A DNA stretch of 64,000 nucleotides from Nitrosomonadales bacterium (GTDB lineage: Bacteria > Pseudomonadota > Gammaproteobacteria > Burkholderiales > Gallionellaceae): contig JACQFX010000013.1 of assembly GCA_016199835.1 (NCBI GenBank), positions 62,001-126,000 on the forward strand, written 5' to 3'. The position numbers and the translations under genes were made by a program. Positions within the stretch are counted from its first letter, which is position 1; each line of letters opens with the position of its first letter. Below, piece by piece: positions 46,529-57,030 of the stretch. The notes under the pieces are model-generated. The model had not been told where the DNA came from. It did not search any database and worked only from the letters and a program-made list of their open reading frames with translations.

Positions 46529-46898
46529 ACTTGCAATTATGGAGTTCCATTCCATGAATTGCAAGGATTATTCTGGCAAGGAAAAACCGGCCTGCTCGTC
46601 ACGCATGCTTTTGCTTGCGGCCATTACGGCAGTATTGAGTTGTGCGGTTCGGAAGCGGAATCGGGTACCGTGCCACCCTGCCGTGATTAAGCTGCTTTTC
46701 TCTCCATCACGAACGCGATCGCGAATGACTCGGCCAGCGCGATCAAGGGCATGGGATGGTTGGCGGCGAGCATGCACCGTTCGGGTTCAGCGCCGCAAAA
46801 ATATTTCACTTCACCCCTTGAAGCCCGTGAAACCGCCCCCATTTGTCCTTCCACGTATTGCCCATGGAACCCGAATGCCATTTTGGAGAAAGAAGCAG
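46529..46898. other. Stretch between the DUF4143 gene and grpE
   Basis: These 370 bp hold the divergent 5' ends of the two genes, a palindrome around 46545-46560 (GGAGTTCCATTCCATGAATT region) and the sigma-32-like grpE promoter at 46817. No convincing gene, and no hrcA, is seen. Confidence 0.6.
46817..46844 (+). promoter_or_regulatory. Sigma-32-like heat-shock promoter of grpE
   Basis: CTTGAAG-N13-CCCCATTT matches the heat-shock consensus (CTTGAAA-N11-16-CCCCATNT) with one difference, 55 bp upstream of the grpE start. Confidence 0.85.
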
Positions 46899-47426
46899 AT
46901 GGAACAGAACGAAGCCGCACCACAACAGGATCAGGTTGCGCCAGCCGAAGCCACGCCCGAAGTCATGCCCAGCCTGGAAGAATCGCTCAAGGCTGCCGAA
47001 CTCAAGGCGCAGGAACATTACGACGCCTGGATGTATGCCAAGGCCGAAGGCGAGAACATCCGCCGCCGCGCGCAGGAAGACATCAGCAAGGCACAGAAAT
47101 TTGCCGTGGAGCGTTTCTCCGGCGAGATGCTGGCGGTGATGGATAGTTTGCAGGCCGGGATGGCGGTGCAAACCGGGAACGTGGAGAGCTTCAAGAGCGG
47201 CATGGAGCTGACGCTCAAACAGCTCGCCAGCGTGTTCGAGAAATTCAACATCAGGGAAATCAACCCGGTCGGCGAAAAGTTCGATGCACACAAGCATCAG
47301 GCCATCGGCATGCTGGAAAGCGAGCAGGAAGCGAACACCGTGGTGAGCGTGATGCAGAAGGGCTATACGCTGAATGACCGTGTGCTGCGCCCGGCGCTGG
47401 TGATGGTGGCAAAAGGAAAGGAATAA
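46899..47426 (+). CDS. grpE: Nucleotide exchange factor GrpE
   Basis: GrpE promotes ADP release from DnaK. The 175-aa product has a disordered N-terminus, a long helix ([20 protein letters not shown] and [20 protein letters not shown]) and the family C-terminal block [16 protein letters not shown], then [22 protein letters not shown] at 46899 is chosen; an ATG seven codons upstream is possible. It leads grpE-dnaK-dnaJ. Confidence 0.96.
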   Translation: MEQNEAAPQQDQVAPAEATPEVMPSLEESLKAAELKAQEHYDAWMYAKAEGENIRRRAQEDISKAQKFAVERFSGEMLAVMDSLQAGMAVQTGNVESFKSGMELTLKQLASVFEKFNIREINPVGEKFDAHKHQAIGMLESEQEANTVVSVMQKGYTLNDRVLRPALVMVAKGKE

Positions 47427-47440
47427 AAACGCCCTCTCCG

Positions 47441-47520
47441 TAGGATGGGGGGAGCGTAGCGCAACCCATCGGAACCCTTGGCCGCAATGATGGGTTGCTC
47501 CGCGCTCCCCCCATCCTACT
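47441..47520. repeat. GTAGGATGGGGGGAGC inverted repeat between grpE and dnaK
   Basis: About 30-bp arms (GTAGGATGGGGGGAGCG.AGCGCAACCCATC and its complement) flank a short loop. It may end transcription from the grpE promoter. The dnaK heat-shock promoter starts at its right edge. Confidence 0.88.
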
Positions 47521-47546
47521 TGAAATTCTCCGCCCTGCCCTCATCT
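47519..47546 (+). promoter_or_regulatory. Sigma-32-like promoter of dnaK
   Basis: CTTGAAA-N13-CCTCATCT matches the heat-shock consensus with one difference, 60 bp upstream of the dnaK ATG. It would let dnaK be expressed separately from grpE. Confidence 0.75.
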
Positions 47547-47606
47547 TAAGCGGCAAGGCAGCAGAACGGATTCTGATTTTTACGCATTCAATCGAAAGGA
47601 AAGAAA

Positions 47607-49534
<1,928 letters not shown>

Positions 49535-49538
<4 letters not shown>

Positions 49539-49578
49539 GTCGGGCTAGGCCCGACATGGCGGGCAAAGCCCGCCCTAC
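49535..49578. repeat. GTAGG double hairpin after dnaK
   Basis: GTAGGTCGGGC-TAG-GCCCGAC and GGCGGGCAAAGCCCGCCCTAC, the same layout as at 40932. Its TAG is the stop codon of dnaK. Confidence 0.85.
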
Positions 49579-49633
49579 AGGCTTGATAATGTAAGGGGTG
49601 GGGCGCATGCGCCCCACCGTCACATGGAAAAAT

Positions 49634-50755
49634 ATGAGTAAGCGCGACTATTACGAAACCCTCGGCGTCAACCGCGACGCGTCGGACGAAGACATAAAAA
49701 AGGCTTATCGCAAACTCGCGATGAAGCATCATCCCGACCGCAATCCGGACAATCCCAAAGCGGAGGAACACTTCAAGGAAGCCAAGGAAGCTTACGAAAC
49801 CTTGAGTGACGGCCAGAAGCGCGCGGCTTACGATCAGTATGGCCACGCTGCGTTCGAGGCGGGCGGCATGGGCGGCGGCAGCCCGTTCGGTGCAGGCGGC
49901 GCGCAAGGCTTCGATTTCTCCGACATCTTCGGCGACATCTTTGGCGGCGGCGGACGCGGGCGCAGCAATGTGCATCGCGGCGCCGACCTGCGCTACAACC
50001 TGGAGATCACGCTGGAGCAGGCCGCACGCGGCACCGAGACACAGATCCGCGTGCCGACCATGTCCGAGTGCGAGACCTGCAAGGGCACGGGCGCCAAGCC
50101 AGGCACCAGCCCGACCACCTGCGGTACCTGCGGCGGCCATGGTCAGGTACGCATGCAGCAAGGCTTCTTCTCCATCCAGCAGACCTGTCCACGCTGTCAC
50201 GGCAGCGGCAAGCAGATCACTTCGCCGTGCGCATCGTGCCACGGCGCGGGACGCATCAAACAGCACAAGACCCTGTCCGTGAAGATCCCGTCTGGCGTAG
50301 ACAATGACGACCGCATCCGCTTGTCCGGCGAAGGTGAGGCTGGCGCCAACGGCGGCCCATCGGGCGACCTGTATGTGGTCATCCATATTGCCGCACACCC
50401 CGTGTTCCAGCGAGACCACAACGACCTGCATTGCGAAATGCCAATCAGTTTCACCACCGCCGCACTCGGTGGCGAGATCGAAATCCCTACACTGGATGGC
50501 TCGGCGCGCATCAAGATCCCCGCCGAGTCGCAAAGCGGCAAGATATTCCGTCTGCGCGGCAAAGGCATCAAGGGCGTGCGTAGCGCGACCTACGGCGACC
50601 TGCATTGTCATGTGGTGGTGGAAACGCCGATCAACCTCACCGAACGCCAGAAAGAATTGCTGCGCGAATTCGAAGCAATCAACGAGACCGACAGCGCCCG
50701 TCACAGCCCCCGTGCAAAATCCTGGATGGACAAGGTCAAGGAGTTTTTCGGCTGA
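49634..50755 (+). CDS. dnaJ: Chaperone DnaJ (Hsp40)
   Basis: DnaJ (373 aa) stimulates DnaK ATPase. It has the J domain ([23 protein letters not shown] motif in KHHPDRNPD), a Gly-rich segment, four zinc-binding CXXCXGXG repeats ([16 protein letters not shown]-type, [16 protein letters not shown]) and the C-terminal substrate-binding domains. ATG at 49634 is chosen on homology. Its last codons lie within a perfect inverted repeat that continues past the stop. Confidence 0.98.
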   Translation: MSKRDYYETLGVNRDASDEDIKKAYRKLAMKHHPDRNPDNPKAEEHFKEAKEAYETLSDGQKRAAYDQYGHAAFEAGGMGGGSPFGAGGAQGFDFSDIFGDIFGGGGRGRSNVHRGADLRYNLEITLEQAARGTETQIRVPTMSECETCKGTGAKPGTSPTTCGTCGGHGQVRMQQGFFSIQQTCPRCHGSGKQITSPCASCHGAGRIKQHKTLSVKIPSGVDNDDRIRLSGEGEAGANGGPSGDLYVVIHIAAHPVFQRDHNDLHCEMPISFTTAALGGEIEIPTLDGSARIKIPAESQSGKIFRLRGKGIKGVRSATYGDLHCHVVVETPINLTERQKELLREFEAINETDSARHSPRAKSWMDKVKEFFG

Positions 50756-50778
50756 AGCCGAAAAACTCCTTGACCTTG
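50731..50778. terminator. Perfect 23-bp inverted repeat centred on the dnaJ stop codon
   Basis: Arms 50731-50753 and 50756-50778 are exact reverse complements with only GA between them. The stop codon TGA spans the centre. It can form a very stable hairpin, but lacks a following T run, so terminator is the best available label and not proven. Confidence 0.85.
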
Positions 50779-50848
50779 CGGTGAAGGCTAACTGGCGAAG
50801 CAAGTTAAGGGCGAAGCCCGGTCGTAGCCACAAATTGGAAGACCTGTT

Positions 50849-50930
50849 AACCACGGAAGACACGGATAGCACGGAAAAATCAGAACATAGAGCAAGAGGT
50901 GTTTCCGTGTTATCCGTGTCTTCCGTGGTT
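50849..50930. repeat. CCACGGA/TCCGTGG inverted repeat, copy 4
   Basis: Arms 50849-50879 and 50901-50930. Both arms carry GAAGAC and ATA variants not found in other copies, so pairing is kept. Confidence 0.82.
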
Positions 50931-50991
50931 GCATGATTTTTGATTCACATCCTGAGTGCGCATACGCGCCCAGCAAAAAACGGAGGCGTCC

Positions 50992-51432
50992 ATGCAAATA
51001 CAATCCCTGGGTCACGTCGTCCTCAAGGTGCGCGACCTCGAGCGTTCCGTCACTTTTTATCGCGATGTACTCGGCATGAAGGAAGTGATGCGCTATCGCG
51101 GCGCAATGGCATTCTTTTCATTCGGCTCCAACCACCACGATCTCGGCCTGCTGCAACTCGGCGACCGGGCTGCCCTGCCCGACCCATACAGCCTCGGTCT
51201 GTACCATGTCGCATTCAAGGTGGGGGATACGCTGGATGAGTTGCGCGAATGCAAGACACATCTGGAACAGCATGGCGTGCAGCTCATCGGCATGAGCGAT
51301 CACGGCGTCAGCCAGTCGCTGTATCTGGCTGATCCGGACGGCAACGAGATCGAATTATTCGTGGACGCCGATCCTGCAAGCTGGCGCGGCCGTGTGGATC
51401 AGGTGATGACGACCAAGCCCTTGCGGCTCTGA
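50992..51432 (+). CDS. VOC-family (glyoxalase/extradiol dioxygenase-like) protein
   Basis: A 146-aa vicinal-oxygen-chelate fold protein with two beta-alpha-beta-beta-beta modules. Metal-ligand candidates are the histidine in LGHVVLKVRDLERSV, the histidine in GLYHVAFKVGDT, and the glutamate in DGNEIELFVD. It may be a small dioxygenase or lyase; the substrate is unknown. CGGAGG precedes the ATG at 50992. It stands alone after the dnaJ region. Confidence 0.88.
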   Translation: MQIQSLGHVVLKVRDLERSVTFYRDVLGMKEVMRYRGAMAFFSFGSNHHDLGLLQLGDRAALPDPYSLGLYHVAFKVGDTLDELRECKTHLEQHGVQLIGMSDHGVSQSLYLADPDGNEIELFVDADPASWRGRVDQVMTTKPLRL

Positions 51433-51433
51433 A

Positions 51434-51850
51434 TCACTCGACGCGGAAAGTCCTCTGGTCTTCCGGAACAACCATCTGGGACAGGATATCGGTCAGGGCA
51501 CTCTTGCCCTCCCCCTTGAACTCGAGGAATTTTATCCCTATGCGAAACATGCCATGATCGGCGGATAGTACGGTGTACAGCATGCGGCTGCGGATCTCGA
51601 TGATGTTTTCCGGCAGTCCGGTGTGCCGGGGCGGTATAGCAAGCAACATGACTATCGAGTCTTCCACGAAGATGTTCTCGTCAGCAAGGATGCTCGCCCC
51701 TCTCGTGGAGACGTCATGCGTGCGCCCATGGAATATCTCGTTCTTGTCCCCGGTCTTGCGGACTATGGCTACCCGCCAATGCACCGGATGTCTTGTAGCC
51801 CGCCTGTGTTCCGGTGTGTCTGTCGCCGCACCGCCCTTGTAGTTCTTCAT
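51434..51850 (-). CDS. PilZ domain c-di-GMP-binding protein
   Basis: A 138-aa protein, essentially a single PilZ domain. The c-di-GMP binding motifs are present: RRATRHPVHW (RxxxR) near residue 16 and THDVSTRGASI (D/N-x-S-x-x-G) near residue 45. It fits the c-di-GMP enzymes in the same region but is not in an operon with them. Its output partner is unknown. Confidence 0.9.
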   Translation of the reverse strand: MKNYKGGAATDTPEHRRATRHPVHWRVAIVRKTGDKNEIFHGRTHDVSTRGASILADENIFVEDSIVMLLAIPPRHTGLPENIIEIRSRMLYTVLSADHGMFRIGIKFLEFKGEGKSALTDILSQMVVPEDQRTFRVE

Positions 51851-52044
51851 TCCCCGCTGTCCGCTCCGGAAATTTCATGCGGCATGCCGCGATATGCGTT
51901 GCTCGCTCTTTGTCCACTCGGCAGGCCAATTTTCGCAGGCGCCCCCGTCAGGAACTCTATCCAGCTTCAGATTCTACCCGAATACCCTAAAACGGTTGTT
52001 CCGAATCCAGCCGCATGGAATCCTTCCACACCGTTTCCTTGCCA

Positions 52045-52761
52045 TCACTCAGGCGTCAGCAACATCAATTCCTGCGCATCGAGATAGCACCACTCCCCTT
52101 CCGGCAGCTCCAGCGCCGCAAGCTCCAGACGTCCGATCTGCGTGCGGCGCAAAGCCACGCAATGATTGCCCGCTGCGGCCAGCATACGTTTTACCTGATG
52201 ATATTTCCCCTGCTCCAGCACGATTTCGATTTCGTGCGCAGACAACCGTCGGCAAATCTCCGCCGCCAATGGCGCGGGCTCGTCGTGCAGCTTGACGCCG
52301 CCCAGCAACTGCGAGACAAGTTCAGGTGTCACGGGATCCTGCGTCGTGGCCACATAGATTTTCGGGATGTGCCGCCTGGGAGAAGACTGCGCGTGGATGA
52401 ATGCGCCATCATCGGACATCAACAGCAAGCCGGTGGTGTCGTGATCGAGGCGGCCCACCGGCTGCACATCACGCAAGGCGAATGGCTCGGGCAGCAGGCT
52501 CAACACGCCGGGATGGTGACTGGGTTTGCGCGAACATTCGTAGTTTGCCGGTTTGTGCAGCGCAATGTACACGTGCTCGCGGTAACGCCACTGCTCGTCA
52601 AACAGGGAAAAAACCAGGCCGTCGGTTTCGATCTCCATGCGGTGATCGGTAAGAACCTCCCCGGCGAAACTCACATCGCCGACGGCGATCAATTCACGAC
52701 ACCATTTGCGTGTGCCGAAACCTTGCGATTGCAGGATACGATCCAGGGATAGCTTGCTCAT
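52045..52761 (-). CDS. rsuA: 16S rRNA pseudouridine synthase, RsuA type
   Basis: A 238-aa pseudouridine synthase with an N-terminal S4-like domain (LDRILQSQGFGTRKWCRELI) and the RsuA/RluB catalytic motif VGRLDHDTTGLLLMSDDG, which contains the catalytic aspartate. Further blocks are KIYVATTQDPVTPELV and GKYHQVKRMLAAAGNHCVAL. RsuA modifies 16S rRNA at U516; related RluE/RluF members cannot be fully excluded. Confidence 0.88.
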   Translation of the reverse strand: MSKLSLDRILQSQGFGTRKWCRELIAVGDVSFAGEVLTDHRMEIETDGLVFSLFDEQWRYREHVYIALHKPANYECSRKPSHHPGVLSLLPEPFALRDVQPVGRLDHDTTGLLLMSDDGAFIHAQSSPRRHIPKIYVATTQDPVTPELVSQLLGGVKLHDEPAPLAAEICRRLSAHEIEIVLEQGKYHQVKRMLAAAGNHCVALRRTQIGRLELAALELPEGEWCYLDAQELMLLTPE

Positions 52762-52819
52762 GGCAGTGCGGTAGCGGTAGCGCTGCTCATGGGAATGTCA
52801 AACAAGGCCACCAGCCTTG

Positions 52820-53800
52820 CTATTTGGCGTCCTTCGCGCAGCGGAAGCCCAGATCGATCAATGCCGTATCGGGGCGCTGATGCATGCGTCTTGCCGCGCG
52901 GAATATCACGCTGAGCGAATCATAATGGCCCGAGCTGGTCATTCCGCCGCGCACTACACGGTGCGCCTTGCCGTAGTAGCGTATCGCAGGGTCAGGGGTT
53001 GCACCGGGATAGGCATCGTACCAATCGGCCACCCACTCCGAAACATTGGCCGCCAGGTCATAGACGCCATAAGCTGATTTGTCGCCAGGGAACGAGCCCG
53101 AAGGCGAATACGGCGCATCGGAGTCTTCAGCCATGGCGTTGATCTTCTTCGGGTCCCATTGATTGCCCCATGGATATTCGAATCCTTCGGGACCGCGCGC
53201 GGCCTTTTCCCATTCGGCTTCGGATGGCAGGCGTTTGCCCGCCCACTCGCAATAGTCGTTCGCATCACTCCAGGTAACAGTCGTTACCGGCAAGGCATCG
53301 CGGGCAGTCTGCATCTTGTCCAGTTCCGCCAGTATGGCTTCCCGGGTCATCTGGTTCACGTCCCTGTCCAGCTTGAAACGATCACTGGCCATGTTGCGCA
53401 GATGCTCCAGTGGCAGATCAGCCAGGAACTCGTTGCTCAGGTTGTAACCGTTACTCACCCAACTGTCTGGTGGCCTGTGCCCGGTAGCTCGCCAGAAGTC
53501 GAAATACTGGCCATTGGTGACTTCGTACTTATCCATGAAATAAGCCGGGAGATTGACCTTATGCGCGGGGCGTTCGTTGATATACAACTGTTCATTGAAG
53601 CCATACGGATTGAGCGCATTGGCCTGGCGCCACATGGCGGCATTCTCTTCCTTGTTGCTGCCCATGCTGAACTCGCCAGCCGGGATCAGCACCATGCCGT
53701 CATCGGCAGGCTGGGTCGGCGCAGCCACTTCTGCTGCGCATGCGGCACCACCGGATAAACCCAGAAAAAGAATAGCCGCTAACAAATAATTAATTCGCAT
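52820..53800 (-). CDS. SUMF1/formylglycine-generating-enzyme-fold protein
   Basis: A 326-aa exported protein (signal peptide MRINYLLAAILFLGLSGGAA, perhaps a lipoprotein at Cys21). The SUMF1 domain shows DGMVLIPAGEFSMGSNKEEN, YFMDKYEVTNGQYFDFWRAT, WSDANDYCEWAGKRLPSEAE, GPEGFEYPWGN and the end LGFRCAKDAK. The cysteine pair of true FGE is not evident, so formylglycine generation is unlikely. Its start overlaps the stop of the heme-SUMF1 gene by 11 bases, and the two share most motifs, so they are duplicates in one operon. Confidence 0.88.
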   Translation of the reverse strand: MRINYLLAAILFLGLSGGAACAAEVAAPTQPADDGMVLIPAGEFSMGSNKEENAAMWRQANALNPYGFNEQLYINERPAHKVNLPAYFMDKYEVTNGQYFDFWRATGHRPPDSWVSNGYNLSNEFLADLPLEHLRNMASDRFKLDRDVNQMTREAILAELDKMQTARDALPVTTVTWSDANDYCEWAGKRLPSEAEWEKAARGPEGFEYPWGNQWDPKKINAMAEDSDAPYSPSGSFPGDKSAYGVYDLAANVSEWVADWYDAYPGATPDPAIRYYGKAHRVVRGGMTSSGHYDSLSVIFRAARRMHQRPDTALIDLGFRCAKDAK

Positions 53801-54848
53801 CTTTGGCGCACCTGAATCCGAAACTGGAATTCTTGATATTCTGTTTGAAATAACTGCGGTTGAACACTGGCGCGGAAACACCGCACTGATAATACGAGCA
53901 ATCGAACCACGAGCCACCCTTCAACACCTTGTACTGCTCGCCGTAATTCTCGCTCGGCCAGTTGTTGCCGGGATATTGTGTGTACCAGGAATCGGTCCAT
54001 TCCCACACATTGCCCGACATGTCGTACAAACCATAAGGGCTCTTGCCGCCTTCGAACGCACCCACGGGCGTGGTGTCGCCGTCCATTTTGAGCGTTTTCC
54101 AGCGCACGGGCGAATTGAGCCTGGTCGCATCGAAGTCGTCGCCCCAGGGAAAGTAACGATCGTCATCCGCACCGCGCGCGGCCTTTTCCCATTCGATATC
54201 GGTCGGCAAACGCTTGCCCGCCCATACGCAATAATCATGGGCGTCGAACCATGAGACGAAGACCACAGGATGATCCACCTTGCCTTGCGGATAAGTGCGA
54301 TTGCGGAAATGGCCGGGCGACTTGCGGTTGGTCGCATCGATGAACTGCTTGTATTGCAGGTTCGTGACTTCGTACTTATCCATCCAGAATGCCTTGGTCT
54401 CGGCGGTATATTGCGGGCCTTCATCGGGCAGGCGGTTGTTCGTCCCTCGCTGGAATTTTCCCGCCGGGATCAATACCATCCGGTGCGGTTCCTGGCCGAT
54501 GCGGGTTTCCGCGTAATACATCGGCACGCTCATGCCCGCTGTGGCACTGGGCGGCGGGGCTACATCCATGCCGTTCAGGTAGGGATCGTTATAAGCCTTC
54601 TTTTCTGTCTTCACGTCGGCCACGCGCACGATGGGGCCGCTCTCACCCGAGGTATGGCATTCCTCGCAATCGCTGGCCATCTTCGAATTGAATTCGTCTA
54701 CCTGGCTTCTTTCATGGCAGGAATGGCAGGTCTCGGTTGCCTGGATGACATGCTGGTAGGGGATATCGCCGCCCATATCCCTGGCTGGCGCCCCTGCGGG
54801 AATGGCAAACGACAAAAATAAAACGAGGTGAGTAAATTTCAATGACAT
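53790..54848 (-). CDS. Di-heme c-type cytochrome fused to a SUMF1-fold domain
   Basis: A 352-aa exported protein. After a signal peptide (LVLFLSFAIPAGAPA) come two CXXCH heme-c motifs, CHSCH at about residue 41 and CEECH at about residue 61. A SUMF1-fold domain follows (RMVLIPAGKFQRGTNNRLPD, WMDKYEVTNLQYKQF, WAGKRLPTDIEWEKAARGAD, GNVWEWTDSWYTQYPGN, GFRCAKDAN). Covalent heme attachment would make it a periplasmic redox protein. The partner downstream is a heme-less SUMF1 protein. A link to respiration or iron oxidation is only a guess. Confidence 0.9.
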   Translation of the reverse strand: MSLKFTHLVLFLSFAIPAGAPARDMGGDIPYQHVIQATETCHSCHERSQVDEFNSKMASDCEECHTSGESGPIVRVADVKTEKKAYNDPYLNGMDVAPPPSATAGMSVPMYYAETRIGQEPHRMVLIPAGKFQRGTNNRLPDEGPQYTAETKAFWMDKYEVTNLQYKQFIDATNRKSPGHFRNRTYPQGKVDHPVVFVSWFDAHDYCVWAGKRLPTDIEWEKAARGADDDRYFPWGDDFDATRLNSPVRWKTLKMDGDTTPVGAFEGGKSPYGLYDMSGNVWEWTDSWYTQYPGNNWPSENYGEQYKVLKGGSWFDCSYYQCGVSAPVFNRSYFKQNIKNSSFGFRCAKDAN

Positions 54849-54956
54849 CGATTCCGACCTGAAAATTCAAACGCGAAAGCATTTTCCCATGATATGGAAG
54901 ACGAACTCAAGCGAACTTATCGGCCTTGCAGATGCGGTTTTCAAGCTCACCACATC

Positions 54957-56861
54957 CTACCGGCTTTCCAGCTCTTCCCAGCGCGCCATGAGTTTGAGCA
55001 ACTCATCCTCGATAAGTGCCGTACGCTCCTGCAATTGTCTGGCGTGCGAAGGATTGTCGCGATACAGGTCGGCGCTGCCCAGAGCGGCGACTATCTCTTC
55101 CTGTTCGCGCTCCAGCACCGCGATGCGCTGCGGTATCTCATCGAGTTCGCGCTGCTCCTTGAAACTTAACTTGCTGGCCGGCTTGGCTTTTGCGGGAGCC
55201 GGAGCTGTTGCAACTTTCGGTGCCGGGGCCGCTTTCACGGCTGCCTGCTGATCAGCCATAAACTTCTTCACACGCACCCAGTCTTCGTAACCGCCGACAT
55301 ATTCCATCAGCTTGCCGTCGCCCTCGAAGGCGATGACCTGCGTCACCACGTTGTCGAGGAAGGCGCGGTCATGGCTGACCAGGAACAGCGTGCCATCGTA
55401 TTGCGCCAGAAGCTCCTCCAGCAGTTCCAGCGTTTCGATGTCGAGATCGTTGGTCGGCTCATCCAGCACCAGCACATTGGCCGGGCGCGTGAACAAACGC
55501 GCCAGCAGCAAACGATTGCGCTCACCGCCGGACAGCGATTTCACCGGCGAACGCGCGCGTTCCGGTGCGAATAAAAAATCGCCGAGATAGCTGATGACGT
55601 GTTTCTTCACGCCGCCGATCTCGATGAAATCCGAGCCCTGGCTGATGGTGTCGGCCAGCGTCATCTCGTCGTTGAGTTGCGCGCGCAACTGGTCGAAATA
55701 GGCCACGCTGAGCTTGGTACCCAGCTTGACGCTACCGCTGTCCGGTTCCATCTCGCCCAGAATTATTTTCAGCAACGTGCTCTTCCCCGCGCCATTGGAG
55801 CCGAGCAGGCCGATCTTGTCGCCGCGCTGGATGCGGCAGGAGAAATCGTTGATAACTTTGCGCGCGCCGAATGTCTTGCTGACATTGCTGAGCTCAGCCA
55901 CCAGCTTGCCCGAGCGGTCGCCCGCCTCCAGATTCATCTCGACCTTGCCGACCTTTTCGCGCCGCGCCGTGCGTTCCAGGCGCAACGCTTCCAGCCGCCG
56001 CACGCGGCCTTCGTTGCGCACGCCGCGCGCCTTGATGCCCTGGCGTATCCACACCTCTTCCTGCGCCAGCACCTTGTCGAACTTGGCGTTATGCACGGCC
56101 TCATCCGCCAGCATCTGTTCCTTGGTGCGCAGGTAAGCCGCAAAATTGCCGGGGAAGCTCGCAAGCTTGCCGCGATCCAGTTCGACGATGCGCGTGGCAA
56201 CATTGTCCAGGAAGCGCCGGTCGTGGGTCACGAACAGCACACTGCCGCGAAAATTATTCAGCAGCCCTTCCAGCCATTCGATGGATGCAAAATCCAGATG
56301 GTTGGTCGGCTCGTCGAGGATCAGCACGTCCGGCTCGGCCACCAGCGCCTGCGCCAGCGCCACGCGCTTGCGCACGCCGCCGGACAGATCGCCCACGCGC
56401 GCGTCGCCGTTCAATTCCAGACGCTGGATCGCGGTCTCGATGCGTGCCTGCACCGCCCAGCCATCCTGCGCTTCGAGCGCGGTTTGCAGCGGCTGCATCG
56501 CCTCCAGCAGTTTTTCGTAATCGGCATCCGGCTCGGCAAGCTGGTGCGAGAGATGATGGTAATCGGTGATGATCCGATGCAGTTCGCCCAGACCGCGCGC
56601 CACTTCGTCGAACACCGTCGCATCCGCATCCAGCACCGGCTCCTGGCTCACGTAACAGATGCGCACGCCGGGCGCACGCCACACCAGGCCGTCGTCCAGC
56701 GCTGCCTGTGCAGCCAGAATTTTCAGCATGCTGGACTTGCCGCCACCGTTGCGTCCGATCAGGCCGACGCGCTCGTTCTCGTCGAGTTGAAAATCTACAT
56801 GATCCAGCAGTGCTACGTGGCCGAAGGCAAGAGCAGCTTTGTCGAGGGTGATGAAAGGCAT
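54957..56861 (-). CDS. uup: ABC-F family ATPase Uup
   Basis: A 634-aa cytoplasmic ABC-F protein with two ATPase domains (Walker A GRNGGGKSSML and GSNGAGKSTLLK; signatures LSGGVRKRVALAQALV and LSGGERNRLLLARLF) and no membrane segments. The C-terminal coiled coil with an Ala/Pro/Lys-rich linker (about 535-634) is typical of Uup, which acts on ribosomes or branched DNA intermediates. ATG at 56861 aligns with MPFITLDKA starts. Confidence 0.92.
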   Translation of the reverse strand: MPFITLDKAALAFGHVALLDHVDFQLDENERVGLIGRNGGGKSSMLKILAAQAALDDGLVWRAPGVRICYVSQEPVLDADATVFDEVARGLGELHRIITDYHHLSHQLAEPDADYEKLLEAMQPLQTALEAQDGWAVQARIETAIQRLELNGDARVGDLSGGVRKRVALAQALVAEPDVLILDEPTNHLDFASIEWLEGLLNNFRGSVLFVTHDRRFLDNVATRIVELDRGKLASFPGNFAAYLRTKEQMLADEAVHNAKFDKVLAQEEVWIRQGIKARGVRNEGRVRRLEALRLERTARREKVGKVEMNLEAGDRSGKLVAELSNVSKTFGARKVINDFSCRIQRGDKIGLLGSNGAGKSTLLKIILGEMEPDSGSVKLGTKLSVAYFDQLRAQLNDEMTLADTISQGSDFIEIGGVKKHVISYLGDFLFAPERARSPVKSLSGGERNRLLLARLFTRPANVLVLDEPTNDLDIETLELLEELLAQYDGTLFLVSHDRAFLDNVVTQVIAFEGDGKLMEYVGGYEDWVRVKKFMADQQAAVKAAPAPKVATAPAPAKAKPASKLSFKEQRELDEIPQRIAVLEREQEEIVAALGSADLYRDNPSHARQLQERTALIEDELLKLMARWEELESR

Positions 56862-57030
56862 AACGGAAAGAGGCTGTGGCAAGTAAAATGAGGCGCGCAT
56901 GATACCAGCCTATGCCTTACTGATCTGGCACATATGCACCAGAATGCATTTCTCTGTCGTTGTGGTAAAGTGAGCCGAGATTAGACGGTTTACTGGAAGC
57001 CGCCAGCACAATCAAAATCGAGACCGTTCC

